The notes beneath the pieces were generated by a model. That model was not told the origin of the DNA and did not search any database. It was given only the letters and a program-made list of their open reading frames with translations. A stretch of 64,000 nucleotides of DNA from the NCBI RefSeq assembly GCF_000767465.1, contig NZ_CP009291.1, positions 186,001 to 250,000 of the forward strand, written 5' to 3'. The translations under genes were made by a program, and so were the position numbers. Shown one piece after another: positions 27,123 through 35,306 of this stretch (its first letter is position 1; each line of letters opens with the position of its first letter). Origin of the DNA: Novosphingobium pentaromativorans US6-1 (GTDB lineage Bacteria > Pseudomonadota > Alphaproteobacteria > Sphingomonadales > Sphingomonadaceae).

Positions 27123-28369
27123 CCTTTGATGCCGAAGCCCTATTAGCGCAGGCAACGCACGAGGCTGATCGTTTGCCTCTCGAACAGATCGACGTCAGCC
27201 TAGGAGAGCGATTTCAAAGCCAGACGGTCGGACCCTATTTCGCGCGCCTACGGCGAGATGATCCGGTTCATTGGTGCCCTGACAGTGCTTACGGTCCCTA
27301 CTGGTCGATCACGCGGTACGACGATCTCATTGCAGTGGAAAAGAATTTCGAAGACTTTTCGTCAGCGGGCAACGTCATCATTAATGAAATTCCACACGAA
27401 TTCGACGCGCCGGCGTTCGCCACAGCCGATCCGCCCGGCCATACCGCCGAGCGTGCTGCTGTGGCGCCAGCGCTTGGCAATCGGCGCATTCGCGCGCTGG
27501 AAGACGAAATTCGGCACGAAATTGGGGCGATACTCGATGCGCTTCCGGTCGGCGAACCCTTCGATTGGGTGGAGCGGGTGTCGGTCGAACTGACGACTTG
27601 GATTGTGGCCGCGCTATTCGACTTTCCACGCGATGAACGACATCTGCTGCCCTATTGGGCCGAAGTGCTGGTGACAAGCCCGGAACCTGGCGCACTGGTC
27701 GAGAGCTGGGATCAGCGCGCTGCGATCCTCGATGTCTATCTGGCGCGCATCATGGAGATGTGGCGCGCCCGCACAGGCGGATGCGGGCATGACATCATAT
27801 CCGCGCTCGCCAATGCGCCGGCAACCTGCGCCATGCCGCACGATCCCAAGCATCTCATCGGCACCGTGACCATGATCGCTGGCGCCAACGAAGCGGCACG
27901 CGGTGCGCTCTCGGGCGGAGTCGTTGCATTCGACCGTTTTCCGCAGGCTTGGGAGAAACTGCGTTCCGAGCCGTCGCTCATCCCCAACGCGGCGGCGGAG
28001 ATTGTCCGCTGGCAATCTCCGATCATCCATATGCGGCGGACGGCAACGCGTGATACCGATCTTGGCGGCAAGTTGATCCGAAAAGGTGACAAGGTCGTGC
28101 TTTGGTACTGGTCGGCGAATCGCGACGAAGTAGTATTCGAAGACGGTGATACATTCCGTGTCGATCGGCCTAACGCTCAACGTCACGCCGGCTTTGGTTG
28201 GGGCGTCCATCGCTGCCTTGGCAGGCGTGTAGCTGACATTGAGCTACGGCTGCTTTGGGAAGAAATCCTGCCGCGCTTCCGCCGTCTCCGCCTCTGTGAG
28301 CCACCGGAGAGGCTAGCCTCAAACTTTTCGTCCAATTACAAGCGCGTGATGGTCATTGCCGAGAGATGA
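27119..28369 (+). CDS. Cytochrome P450 with altered I-helix motif
   Basis: A second P450 of about 416 aa, beginning at ATG 27119, which overlaps the stop of the first P450 by 4 bp, so the two are translationally coupled. The heme loop FGWGVHRCLGRRVAD with the axial Cys is normal, and ATADPPGHTAERAAVAPAL and MRRTATRDTDLGG are typical. The I-helix reads IAGANEAARGALSGG. Where most P450s have an acid followed by Thr, the acid is kept (Glu) but the Thr is Ala. That Thr normally helps proton delivery for oxygen activation, so the chemistry may be unusual. The role is probably peptide or precursor tailoring. Confidence 0.9.
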   Translation: MTFDAEALLAQATHEADRLPLEQIDVSLGERFQSQTVGPYFARLRRDDPVHWCPDSAYGPYWSITRYDDLIAVEKNFEDFSSAGNVIINEIPHEFDAPAFATADPPGHTAERAAVAPALGNRRIRALEDEIRHEIGAILDALPVGEPFDWVERVSVELTTWIVAALFDFPRDERHLLPYWAEVLVTSPEPGALVESWDQRAAILDVYLARIMEMWRARTGGCGHDIISALANAPATCAMPHDPKHLIGTVTMIAGANEAARGALSGGVVAFDRFPQAWEKLRSEPSLIPNAAAEIVRWQSPIIHMRRTATRDTDLGGKLIRKGDKVVLWYWSANRDEVVFEDGDTFRVDRPNAQRHAGFGWGVHRCLGRRVADIELRLLWEEILPRFRRLRLCEPPERLASNFSSNYKRVMVIAER

Positions 28370-28387
28370 ACGAACCCGGTCGGGAGC

Positions 28388-29200
28388 CTACTCGAAGAAG
28401 GCGATTAGCCGCTCGTCAATGCTCTCGCGGGGCGGGACGCCTTCGGGGCAGGTCGGATCACTGAAGGCGGCATGGGCGATGCCCTGCGGTCGGGCCGGAT
28501 CGGAATCGTGGCCGGTAAAGACCATCAGGTCGTTCCGACCTAGCTTTGGAAAGTAGAACCAATTCTGAGCTGGGTTATAGTGGTAAAGCCTGAGTTCGAA
28601 GCGGATTGTGCTGCCATCTCTGGCCGTAATCACCTGATCGCAGCCAACAATATCCTCCGGCAATACGCTGGCCGGCTCGCAGAATGCGAGCGGCGTATCC
28701 TGTGGCGGATCGGTCAGGCACTGCCAGACATTGTAGATAGCATAGCGACGAGCCAGTCTCACCTGCGCTTCTCGGCCAGACAGCAGATGCTCCACCCAAA
28801 AACGTGAACCGGCATCCGAGGGACTGAAATCGCAATGGGCAAAGCGTCCGAGCACGGTCGTCCCATCACGCCTGTGGCGTACCGAGCGTTCGCTACGACG
28901 GACGACGCCATTCCCCAGCGCCACGACCTTTACGGCTCCAGTCGTACTGGCGACGAATTCCTCGAGCGCTCGAAGATAGGCGATGCGGCCTTCACCTGCC
29001 GGTTGGTATTCCAGCGGACATGCCCGTTGAACAATCTCGATGCCGTGCCGGTCGAGCGTGAATGTCGTCCGCTCGTCATGGACCGCGCTGATTGGAACGA
29101 TGTGTTGTGTAAGCGGGAGAAAATCCTTGTCTGAAGGTGTATCATGAAAGACAGGACGCCGCTTGCACGGCGCTAGGAACGCGATCTCGGCTTCGACCAT
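28388..29200 (-). CDS. CmcJ/NvfI-family oxygenase
   Basis: A protein of about 270 aa of the CmcJ/NvfI (also GA4-desaturase/AsqJ-neighbour) family, whose characterised members are non-heme iron, 2-oxoglutarate-dependent enzymes or cephamycin 7-alpha-methoxylation partners. Conserved stretches are YAIYNVWQCLTDPPQDTPLAFCE, DLMVFTGHDSDP and HAAFSDPTCPEGVPPRESI. H-x-D in FAHCDFS and a distal His in GIAHAAF could be the iron ligands. The ATG at 29200 is used; a TTG two codons earlier is possible. It is convergent with the P450 pair and divergent from the transporter operon. Another tailoring oxygenase is the natural reading. Confidence 0.8.
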   Translation of the reverse strand: MVEAEIAFLAPCKRRPVFHDTPSDKDFLPLTQHIVPISAVHDERTTFTLDRHGIEIVQRACPLEYQPAGEGRIAYLRALEEFVASTTGAVKVVALGNGVVRRSERSVRHRRDGTTVLGRFAHCDFSPSDAGSRFWVEHLLSGREAQVRLARRYAIYNVWQCLTDPPQDTPLAFCEPASVLPEDIVGCDQVITARDGSTIRFELRLYHYNPAQNWFYFPKLGRNDLMVFTGHDSDPARPQGIAHAAFSDPTCPEGVPPRESIDERLIAFFE

Positions 29201-29256
29201 CGCCAACGAGTACTCCGCATGATCAGAACTCGGGACTACGGGCTTGTCTCTCCACT

Positions 29257-29281
29257 ATGCCCTTATTAACGAATAGGGCAT
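29257..29281. promoter_or_regulatory. Inverted repeat over the fhuD-like start region
   Basis: The arms ATGCCCT and AGGGCAT flank an 11-base AT-rich centre and end 1 bp before the ATG of the binding-protein gene. The right arm includes the only Shine-Dalgarno-like bases (AGGG). It may be an operator for a repressor, plausibly an iron-responsive one given the transporter, or an RNA hairpin that covers the ribosome-binding site. I cannot match it to a known consensus with confidence. Confidence 0.45.
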
Positions 29282-29282
29282 C

Positions 29283-30176
29283 ATGAGGGGCAAATCCAAT
29301 TTATTCCTAACGCGGAGAAATCTGCTTGGAGCGGTCGCTTGCTCGGCGTTGTTGCCAAGCCCCCTCGGCGCGTCAGCGGCGGCTCAGCGCGTTGCCGTAC
29401 TGGATTGGGCCATTGCCGAGACCCTTTTTGCGCTCGGAAAACCGCCGGTTGCGTTGGTGGCGGCGAGCGATTGGAACCGATTCGTGGTCGAGCCGCGCCT
29501 GCCGGCCGGCACGGCCGACATCGGCATCCAGCAAGAGGTCAATTTCGAGCTCTTGGCCGCTCTGCGCCCAGACATCATCCTGACATCGCCCTTTTCGCAA
29601 GACCAGGAGCCGGCGCTCGCCCGCATCGCACCGGTTCGCCGCTTCACCGTCTTTGAGCCGACACCCTCGCCGCTCGAGCGTCCTCGTAGATTGACCCGTG
29701 AATTGGGAGCGATGATCGGTGCCGAACGACAGGCAGAAGCCCTGATCACATACAGCGATGCACAGTTTGCCGCTTGCCGCGCTCGTCTTGCGCGTTTGCG
29801 CCTGCCGCCAGTTCTGCTTGTGGGCTTTCTCGATGCACGGCACGTGCGCGCTTATGGCGGAGTTGGGCTCTACCAGAATGTGCTCGAGACACTGGGTCTC
29901 CAGAACGCCTGGACCAAACTCACAAATGCCTGGGGCTTTGCGACGACGGGGATAGAAGGGCTCGCAACCGACAAGGACGTGCGTCTCATCACCTTCCAGC
30001 CCGTCCCGCCAGATGCGTTGCCGACACTCGCGCAGAGTCCTCTCTGGCGCGAGCTGCCGTTCGTTAAGGCGGGCCATATGTCGACATTGCCGCCGGTTCT
30101 CATGTTCGGGGCGCTGCCGGCCGCCCTGAGATTCGCGCGCCTCCTCACGACCGAGTTGGAGCGCGTCGCGGGATGA
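29283..30176 (+). CDS. Siderophore ABC transporter, periplasmic binding protein (FhuD-like)
   Basis: A class III periplasmic binding protein of the FecB/FhuD type, 297 aa. The N terminus carries a twin-arginine signal (TRRNLLGAVACSALL) and cleavage is expected near ASA-AAQ. FhuD of E. coli is likewise a Tat substrate. The mature part starts RVAVLDWAIAETLFALGKPP and contains ELLAALRPDIILTSP, both typical of the family. The stop overlaps the permease start (ATGA), so the operon order is binding protein, fused permease, ATPase. It would capture a ferric siderophore in the periplasm. The operon starts next to a candidate operator (29257-29281). Confidence 0.88.
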   Translation: MRGKSNLFLTRRNLLGAVACSALLPSPLGASAAAQRVAVLDWAIAETLFALGKPPVALVAASDWNRFVVEPRLPAGTADIGIQQEVNFELLAALRPDIILTSPFSQDQEPALARIAPVRRFTVFEPTPSPLERPRRLTRELGAMIGAERQAEALITYSDAQFAACRARLARLRLPPVLLVGFLDARHVRAYGGVGLYQNVLETLGLQNAWTKLTNAWGFATTGIEGLATDKDVRLITFQPVPPDALPTLAQSPLWRELPFVKAGHMSTLPPVLMFGALPAALRFARLLTTELERVAG

Positions 30177-32155
30177 AGGATGGAATGGTGAAATTTGGGC
30201 CGGCCCCGCTGGCCATGCTCCTCGCTCTGATCGCCTGCGGGTTGGTGGTTCCAGTCATTCATGACCCGCTTACGGCCTTCCTGCAAACGCCATCGAAGGC
30301 CGAAGGCTACGACGCAGACAGGATGGTCTTCATCTATGCGACGCTGCCACGGCTGGCCATGGCTGCGCTGTGTGGCGCGGGGCTTGCGGGGGCCGGAGCA
30401 ATCATGCAATTCGTGCTGCGCAACCCGCTGGCTTCGCCGACGACGCTCGGTGTCGAGGCTGGTGCGCGAGTTGCACTGGCAATCGCCACAGTTGCGGCGC
30501 CCGGCCTTCTCGGCTTCGGTCGCGATCTTGTGGCGATCTCGGGCAGCGCGATCACTACAGGTCTAGTATTCCTGCTCGTTCGACGTCGCAATTTCGAGCC
30601 TGTCGCAACGGTGATAGCCGGCTTGATCGTCGGGCTGTTCTGCGGCGCTCTGGCCGCCCTATTGGGCCTAGTCGAGGCTCGGCAAATGACCGCAGTGTTC
30701 CTATGGGGTAGCGGCTCTTTGAGCCAACAGAGCTGGTCGCCGTTCATGGGTCTGGCGCTGCGTTTGGGGTTGGTCTCATTGGCCTTGCTGCCGCTCCTGC
30801 GCTCTTTGGCCGTTCTGCAATTGGGCGATGAAGGGGCTCGAGGGCTTGGCCTGTCCGTCGCGCGGCTGCGTTTCGTCGCGATCGCTATCGCCTCCACCAT
30901 GACCGCCTTCGTTGTCAGCATGGTCGGCGTTATCGGATTCGTTGGTCTTGTCGCGCCGGCTCTTTCGCGGTTGGCGGGCGCGCGTCGGCTCGGTGCTCAA
31001 CTGGGTTGGTCGATCTTGCTTGGCGCATTGATGCTGCTTATCACCGATGCGACCGTCATGCTTTTCGCCGGCCAGCTTTCGGAGTTTCTTCCGACCGGGG
31101 CCGTTACGGCCGTTCTCGGTTCGCCTTTGCTCCTGCTGCTCATTCGCCGGATGAAGCCATCGGCGCCCCCCGCCATCGCTACGCCGCCCAGTTGGAGTGA
31201 TCCACCCGCGGCGCGGACGCCTGTTGTCCTCACGGGGCTGGGACTGCTCGTCATTGTCGCCTTGCTCGTCGGCCGAGGGCCGACCGGCAGCTGGTCTCTA
31301 CCCTTTGGTGCGTGGGACGCGGTTGCTGTCTGGCGGCTTCCGCGGATCCTGGCCAGCGGCGCAGCCGGTGCCCTGTTGGCTATCTCCGGTGTCGTCCTGC
31401 AACGCCTGACTCGCAACGAGCTTGCGAGCCCCGAGGTGCTCGGAGTCTCGGCCGGCGCATTGCTGGCTGTAGCGCTGAGCCTGCTGGTCTTCGGTGAGAT
31501 CGGCGTCGCAGGCGAGGCGGCGACAGCCGTTTGTGGTGGCCTGGTTGTCTTGCTGCTGATTTTGGCTCTCGGAAGGCGCAGCGCTTTTGCTCCAGACCAT
31601 ATGTTGCTGGCGGGCATCGCAGTCAGTGCACTGGCTGATGCGCTGGTTGGCGTCTTGACAGCTGTCGGCGATCCGCGCGCGATGCGCTTGCTGGGCTGGA
31701 TGTCGGGTTCGGTCGCTGGCGTCTCGCTCGAGGCTGCGGTGCTGACGATGTTGGCCGCAGTGCTGACGCTAATCGCAGCGCTGGTGCTGCGCCGCTGGCT
31801 GGAGATTCTTCCGCTGGGACCCGAGGCCGCTCAGGGGCTGGGCGTAAATCTGCCACGGGCGCGGCTCACGCTGTTGCTGCTGGCCGCCCTTGCCAGTGTA
31901 GCGGCTATGCCAATCCTCGGGCCTGTCACATTCATTGGATTAGTCGCACCGCACATCGTCATGACACTCGGCTTGCGCAAGCTCCAGTCGCTGATCTTTG
32001 CAGCGGCGGGAGCTGGTGCCGCGATTATGATCGGGGCGGACTGGCTGGCGCGGACTGTCAGTTTCCCGCTGCAACTACCAACCGGGCTTGTGGCCGCGTT
32101 GTTGGGGGCGCCGGCTTTGATGCTGCTATTGAACAGAAGGGCGCGCGGCAAATGA
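30173..32155 (+). CDS. Siderophore ABC transporter, fused permease (FhuB-like)
   Basis: A 660-aa FecCD-family permease made of two homologous halves joined in tandem, as in FhuB. The first half contains LPRLAMAALCGAGLAGAGAI, NPLASPTTLG and VGVIGFVGLVAPALSRL. The second repeats the pattern with LPRILASGAAGALLAISGVV, NELASPEVLG and LGPVTFIGLVAPHIV. Each half should give about ten membrane helices. The gene overlaps both neighbours by 4 bp. FhuB-type fusion is characteristic of hydroxamate-type siderophore importers, though substrate range cannot be set from the permease alone. Confidence 0.92.
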   Translation: MKDGMVKFGPAPLAMLLALIACGLVVPVIHDPLTAFLQTPSKAEGYDADRMVFIYATLPRLAMAALCGAGLAGAGAIMQFVLRNPLASPTTLGVEAGARVALAIATVAAPGLLGFGRDLVAISGSAITTGLVFLLVRRRNFEPVATVIAGLIVGLFCGALAALLGLVEARQMTAVFLWGSGSLSQQSWSPFMGLALRLGLVSLALLPLLRSLAVLQLGDEGARGLGLSVARLRFVAIAIASTMTAFVVSMVGVIGFVGLVAPALSRLAGARRLGAQLGWSILLGALMLLITDATVMLFAGQLSEFLPTGAVTAVLGSPLLLLLIRRMKPSAPPAIATPPSWSDPPAARTPVVLTGLGLLVIVALLVGRGPTGSWSLPFGAWDAVAVWRLPRILASGAAGALLAISGVVLQRLTRNELASPEVLGVSAGALLAVALSLLVFGEIGVAGEAATAVCGGLVVLLLILALGRRSAFAPDHMLLAGIAVSALADALVGVLTAVGDPRAMRLLGWMSGSVAGVSLEAAVLTMLAAVLTLIAALVLRRWLEILPLGPEAAQGLGVNLPRARLTLLLLAALASVAAMPILGPVTFIGLVAPHIVMTLGLRKLQSLIFAAAGAGAAIMIGADWLARTVSFPLQLPTGLVAALLGAPALMLLLNRRARGK

Positions 32156-32946
32156 ACGGATCGACGACCGGAATGACACTTGCTGGCCTGCAATTCGCGG
32201 TCGAAGGCAAGATACTGTTGCATCCTTTGACGCTTGATATCGGCAGGCAGGGCGTGACTGGTATCATAGGACAGAATGGCTCCGGAAAATCCACCCTGCT
32301 GCGGCTACTCGCCCGCCAGCAACCGTCAAGTGGAGGAACGATCTACTATGATGGCCGTGACGTCGTCGACTGGTCGGATCGCGCCTTCGCTCGTGCAGTG
32401 GGCTATCTGCCGCAACATGTGCCAATCACGACACGACTGACAGTCCGCGAACTCGTCGCCTTTGGGCGCTATCCTTGGCACGGCGCTTTTCGTCGCTTCG
32501 GCGAGGGAGATGGCCTGAAGGTAGAAGAAGCGCTGCATCTTACAGGGATGGTTGGCTTGGCTGATCGCTTCCTGGAAACTCTCTCTGGTGGCGAACGCCA
32601 ACGCGCGTGGCTGGCTATGCTCGTGGCCCAAGAAGCACGGCTGCTTCTCCTCGATGAGCCGATCGCGGCACTGGACGTAGGACATCAAATCGAAGTCCTG
32701 AGTTTGCTTAGGCAGCTCAGCGAGGCGCATCGTGTTGCGAGCGTGGTCGTGATCCACGAGATCAATATGGCAGCGCGCTTCTGCGACCGGATCATCGCAC
32801 TTCGTGAGGGGGAGCTCGTCGCCGATGCAACGCCGGACGATTTGCTGACTCCTGATAGCCTGAACGCAATTTACGGCATTCCTATGGGCGTAACCCCCTT
32901 GCCTGAGGGAAGGGGCCGATTTGCTTTCCCGGTGACTATCGGGTGA
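32152..32946 (+). CDS. Siderophore ABC transporter, ATPase (FhuC-like)
   Basis: ABC ATPase of 264 aa of the iron-siderophore/B12 type. Walker A is GQNGSGKSTLL, the Q-loop is in YLPQHVPI, the signature is LSGGERQRAW, Walker B with the catalytic Glu is LLLLDEPIAALD, and the switch His is in VVVIHEIN. It starts within the permease stop (ATGA). It completes a three-gene importer. No outer-membrane receptor gene is present in this part of the window, so outer-membrane uptake must use a receptor encoded elsewhere. Confidence 0.93.
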   Translation: MNGSTTGMTLAGLQFAVEGKILLHPLTLDIGRQGVTGIIGQNGSGKSTLLRLLARQQPSSGGTIYYDGRDVVDWSDRAFARAVGYLPQHVPITTRLTVRELVAFGRYPWHGAFRRFGEGDGLKVEEALHLTGMVGLADRFLETLSGGERQRAWLAMLVAQEARLLLLDEPIAALDVGHQIEVLSLLRQLSEAHRVASVVVIHEINMAARFCDRIIALREGELVADATPDDLLTPDSLNAIYGIPMGVTPLPEGRGRFAFPVTIG

Positions 32947-33017
32947 GTTGACCCTCGGACGCCATTGTTCGATCAAGGATGGTGTGTCGGATCCAAGCAT
33001 GAGGGACGGCCGGGACA

Positions 33018-34244
33018 ATGATGGCTCACGAAGACGCGGAAGCGTTTGCCTTCCCACAGGGACTTGACGCGGTCAGGCGAAGCGATGATCGCCGTTCCGG
33101 CCGAATGTCCGGCCTTACTGTATTCGATGCGTGCCATAATGCCGACCGTGATCTGGCAATAAGAGGCCTGCAATCGGGCTTGATCGACGATGAAGAAGAT
33201 CGCGTGTTCGGAGCCTTGCTAGGGCTCGCCGTGGGCGACGCACTCGGCGCTCCTTTGGAATTCAGTGATCTCAGCTATGGCGCTTCGGAACTGACAGGTT
33301 TCAAGTCCGACTTCTGGTGCAGGCCGTCATACAACAGATTTGCGCTTCGTCCTGGCCAATGGACAGACGACACGAGCATGGCGCTCTGCCTCGCCGATTC
33401 TCTGCTCCTAAGAGACGCTTTCGATGCCCATGATTTGCGGTTGCGCTTCCTGAACTGGTGGTACTTTGGCTACTGCAATGCATTCTTTCTGGACGATCAG
33501 AGACCGACCAAGACTTCAGTCGGACTCGGCGGCAACATCTGGCAGAGCTTCGAAGAATTTACGCGTTTGAGGACTCAATTCACGACAGCAGGAGATTTGA
33601 AAACATCGGGCAACGGGTCGCTTATGCGCAATGCGCCAGTGGCGCTTTTCTTCCGGCATGACGACAAATTGGCGACCGCCATGTCCTATTGGCAGAGCAA
33701 GACCACCCATCAGGGAGAGGAAGCCGCCGAATGCTGCCGGTTGCTGACGCGGTGCATACTCGACGGTATTCGGGGCGATGGAACAGCGCGCTGCCTTGAA
33801 GGGCTGGCGGATCGCTTCACGTCGCAGGTTTATTCAGTGGATTGCCTGTCCCGGTCCGATCAGGAAGACGCATGCTCGGATAACATGGGTGCCAATCTGG
33901 AAGACAGGAACTGGAACTGGCTCAGCTCGGAATTTCGATACTCTCCGGCCCGAGCAAGAGAACATCCGGAATATATTGGCAGCTACGCGATGGACGCCTT
34001 GGCAATGGCATTGCATTGTGTCTGGTCGACTTCGTCTTTTTCCGATGCTGTACTCAAATGCGCGAACCTCGGTGGCGATGCCGATACGACAGCTGCCATC
34101 ACAGGACAGATTGCGGGTGCCATCTACGGTGCAAGTGCCATTCCAACGGATTGGATCGAGACGATCCTGCGCTGGGATGCGCATTCGGATATTCTGTTGC
34201 GAGCCCATAAGCTGAGCCGGCGCCAAAGGATTGCAGTGCAATAA
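33018..34244 (+). CDS. ADP-ribosylglycohydrolase-family protein (DraG-like)
   Basis: An ADP-ribosylglycohydrolase (DraG/ARH) family protein, about 408 aa. The magnesium-site motifs are clear: GALLGLAVGDALGAPLEF, QWTDDTSMALCLADSLL and the C-terminal LGGDADTTAAITGQIAGAIYG. The family removes ADP-ribose from proteins or small molecules. The first 60-odd residues before the domain are not conserved, and the ATG at 33105 could be the true start. It sits 71 bp after the transporter on the same strand. Why it is in an NRPS cluster is not obvious; it could be a cargo gene or have a regulatory or self-protection role. Confidence 0.85.
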   Translation: MMAHEDAEAFAFPQGLDAVRRSDDRRSGRMSGLTVFDACHNADRDLAIRGLQSGLIDDEEDRVFGALLGLAVGDALGAPLEFSDLSYGASELTGFKSDFWCRPSYNRFALRPGQWTDDTSMALCLADSLLLRDAFDAHDLRLRFLNWWYFGYCNAFFLDDQRPTKTSVGLGGNIWQSFEEFTRLRTQFTTAGDLKTSGNGSLMRNAPVALFFRHDDKLATAMSYWQSKTTHQGEEAAECCRLLTRCILDGIRGDGTARCLEGLADRFTSQVYSVDCLSRSDQEDACSDNMGANLEDRNWNWLSSEFRYSPARAREHPEYIGSYAMDALAMALHCVWSTSSFSDAVLKCANLGGDADTTAAITGQIAGAIYGASAIPTDWIETILRWDAHSDILLRAHKLSRRQRIAVQ

Positions 34245-34298
34245 GTGCAACGAGTTATTTGCCGAATTGCATGCTGCTTCAGAAGGCGGAAGAGTGAA

Positions 34299-34970
34299 AT
34301 GATATTAGATCAGACGACAGATAGATTTTTTGCTTCTTCGAGCGTTCGTCTGGCTCTCGGAGAGGCGACGAAGCTGATCAACAGCGATCAACACGCCGAA
34401 GCGCAGGTAGTGCTCGATGACTGCCTGAGAAAGGCCCTGGATTCGCAAACCACGTCCGGCTTGCATGACATCGCGGTCCTGTACGTATACACCGCCATCG
34501 CCGCGGACGCCGGACATGAATCGGAAAGGGCACTCGAGATCCTCTCCGAGGGAATTCTCACCATTAGCTCTCGCGACCCCAGCGAGCGCTTCTATCAAAG
34601 CCGCCTCTTTGCAGTTCAGCTATGGCTTCTTGAAAAAGCAGGAAAATATGAAGACGCCCTAAGCATTGCAAAGCTCGCCGTCGAGAAAATAATGCCACCC
34701 ACATGCGAAGGAGACGGCCTGACTAACATGTATCTGGAGGATCTATATTTCCAGTATAGCTCTCTACTCCAAAAACGCGGCGAAGATGAGCTGGCTCTAG
34801 CTACGCTGCAAGGAATTGCAGATCGCTGCGCCCACGCTTTGACCAACTACGGGCCTTTGGCATTTATGGAGGAGGGAAAGTTCGAGCGCTTCTGGTTGAA
34901 CCAAATCGCCACTGACGCTCGCACTGCGCTTGCCATGAAAGGGCGATCACGCGAGGCGCCGCAAGGATGA
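34299..34970 (+). CDS. Hypothetical helical-repeat protein
   Basis: A protein of about 223 aa that I do not recognise. It is rich in helices of TPR-like spacing: SVRLALGEATKLINSDQHAEAQ, LHDIAVLYVYTAIAADAGHESERALEIL, SRLFAVQLWLLEKAGKYEDALSIAKLAVEK and LQKRGEDELALATLQGIADRC. No signal peptide or membrane segment is seen. The ATG at 34299 has GGAAGAG just upstream; a GTG at 34245 would overlap the preceding stop region. It lies 54 bp after the ADP-ribosylglycohydrolase, so the two may work together. A hairpin terminator follows at about 35073. Confidence 0.6.
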   Translation: MILDQTTDRFFASSSVRLALGEATKLINSDQHAEAQVVLDDCLRKALDSQTTSGLHDIAVLYVYTAIAADAGHESERALEILSEGILTISSRDPSERFYQSRLFAVQLWLLEKAGKYEDALSIAKLAVEKIMPPTCEGDGLTNMYLEDLYFQYSSLLQKRGEDELALATLQGIADRCAHALTNYGPLAFMEEGKFERFWLNQIATDARTALAMKGRSREAPQG

Positions 34971-35072
34971 TTCTCCTCGCAAACTCCAAGCTGGCGCAGG
35001 GAATGCCATGGATGCGGCCAGTCGTAGGCGGCGCATGTCCAAAGCTTGGCAAGTATTTGGAGACATTAGGGA

Positions 35073-35095
35073 GTCGCGCGTCTCGCGACATTTTT
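35073..35095 (+). terminator. Rho-independent terminator candidate
   Basis: The arms GTCGCG (35073-35078) and CGCGAC (35084-35089) with a 5-base loop are followed by ATTTTT. It lies about 100 bp after the stop of the hypothetical gene and about 210 bp before the NRPS, so the NRPS probably has its own promoter in 35100-35290. I see no convincing gene in 34971-35306. Confidence 0.6.
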
Positions 35096-35306
35096 CAAAG
35101 CTCAAGTCGTCCCAACGCACTTCAATAATGTCCTGCTTCTCGTACTGCCGAAATCCGATACGCCAAATTGCCCCAAACGCCATTTTCGCAGTGGTAAATC
35201 GCAGCCTGTGTGGATATCGTGTCGTCACCAGTTTTTCGGGGGCGAATTAACGGATTCGGGCTGAAAGGTGCGTCGGCCGTCCTGTCCCAAGATTTCGTAA
35301 GGGACG

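Noticed and set aside
34947..35228. Minus-strand frame of 93 codons before the NRPS
   Set aside because: It overlaps the end of the preceding gene and a terminator hairpin, has no recognisable domain and no ribosome-binding site that stands out. Left as unsupported.
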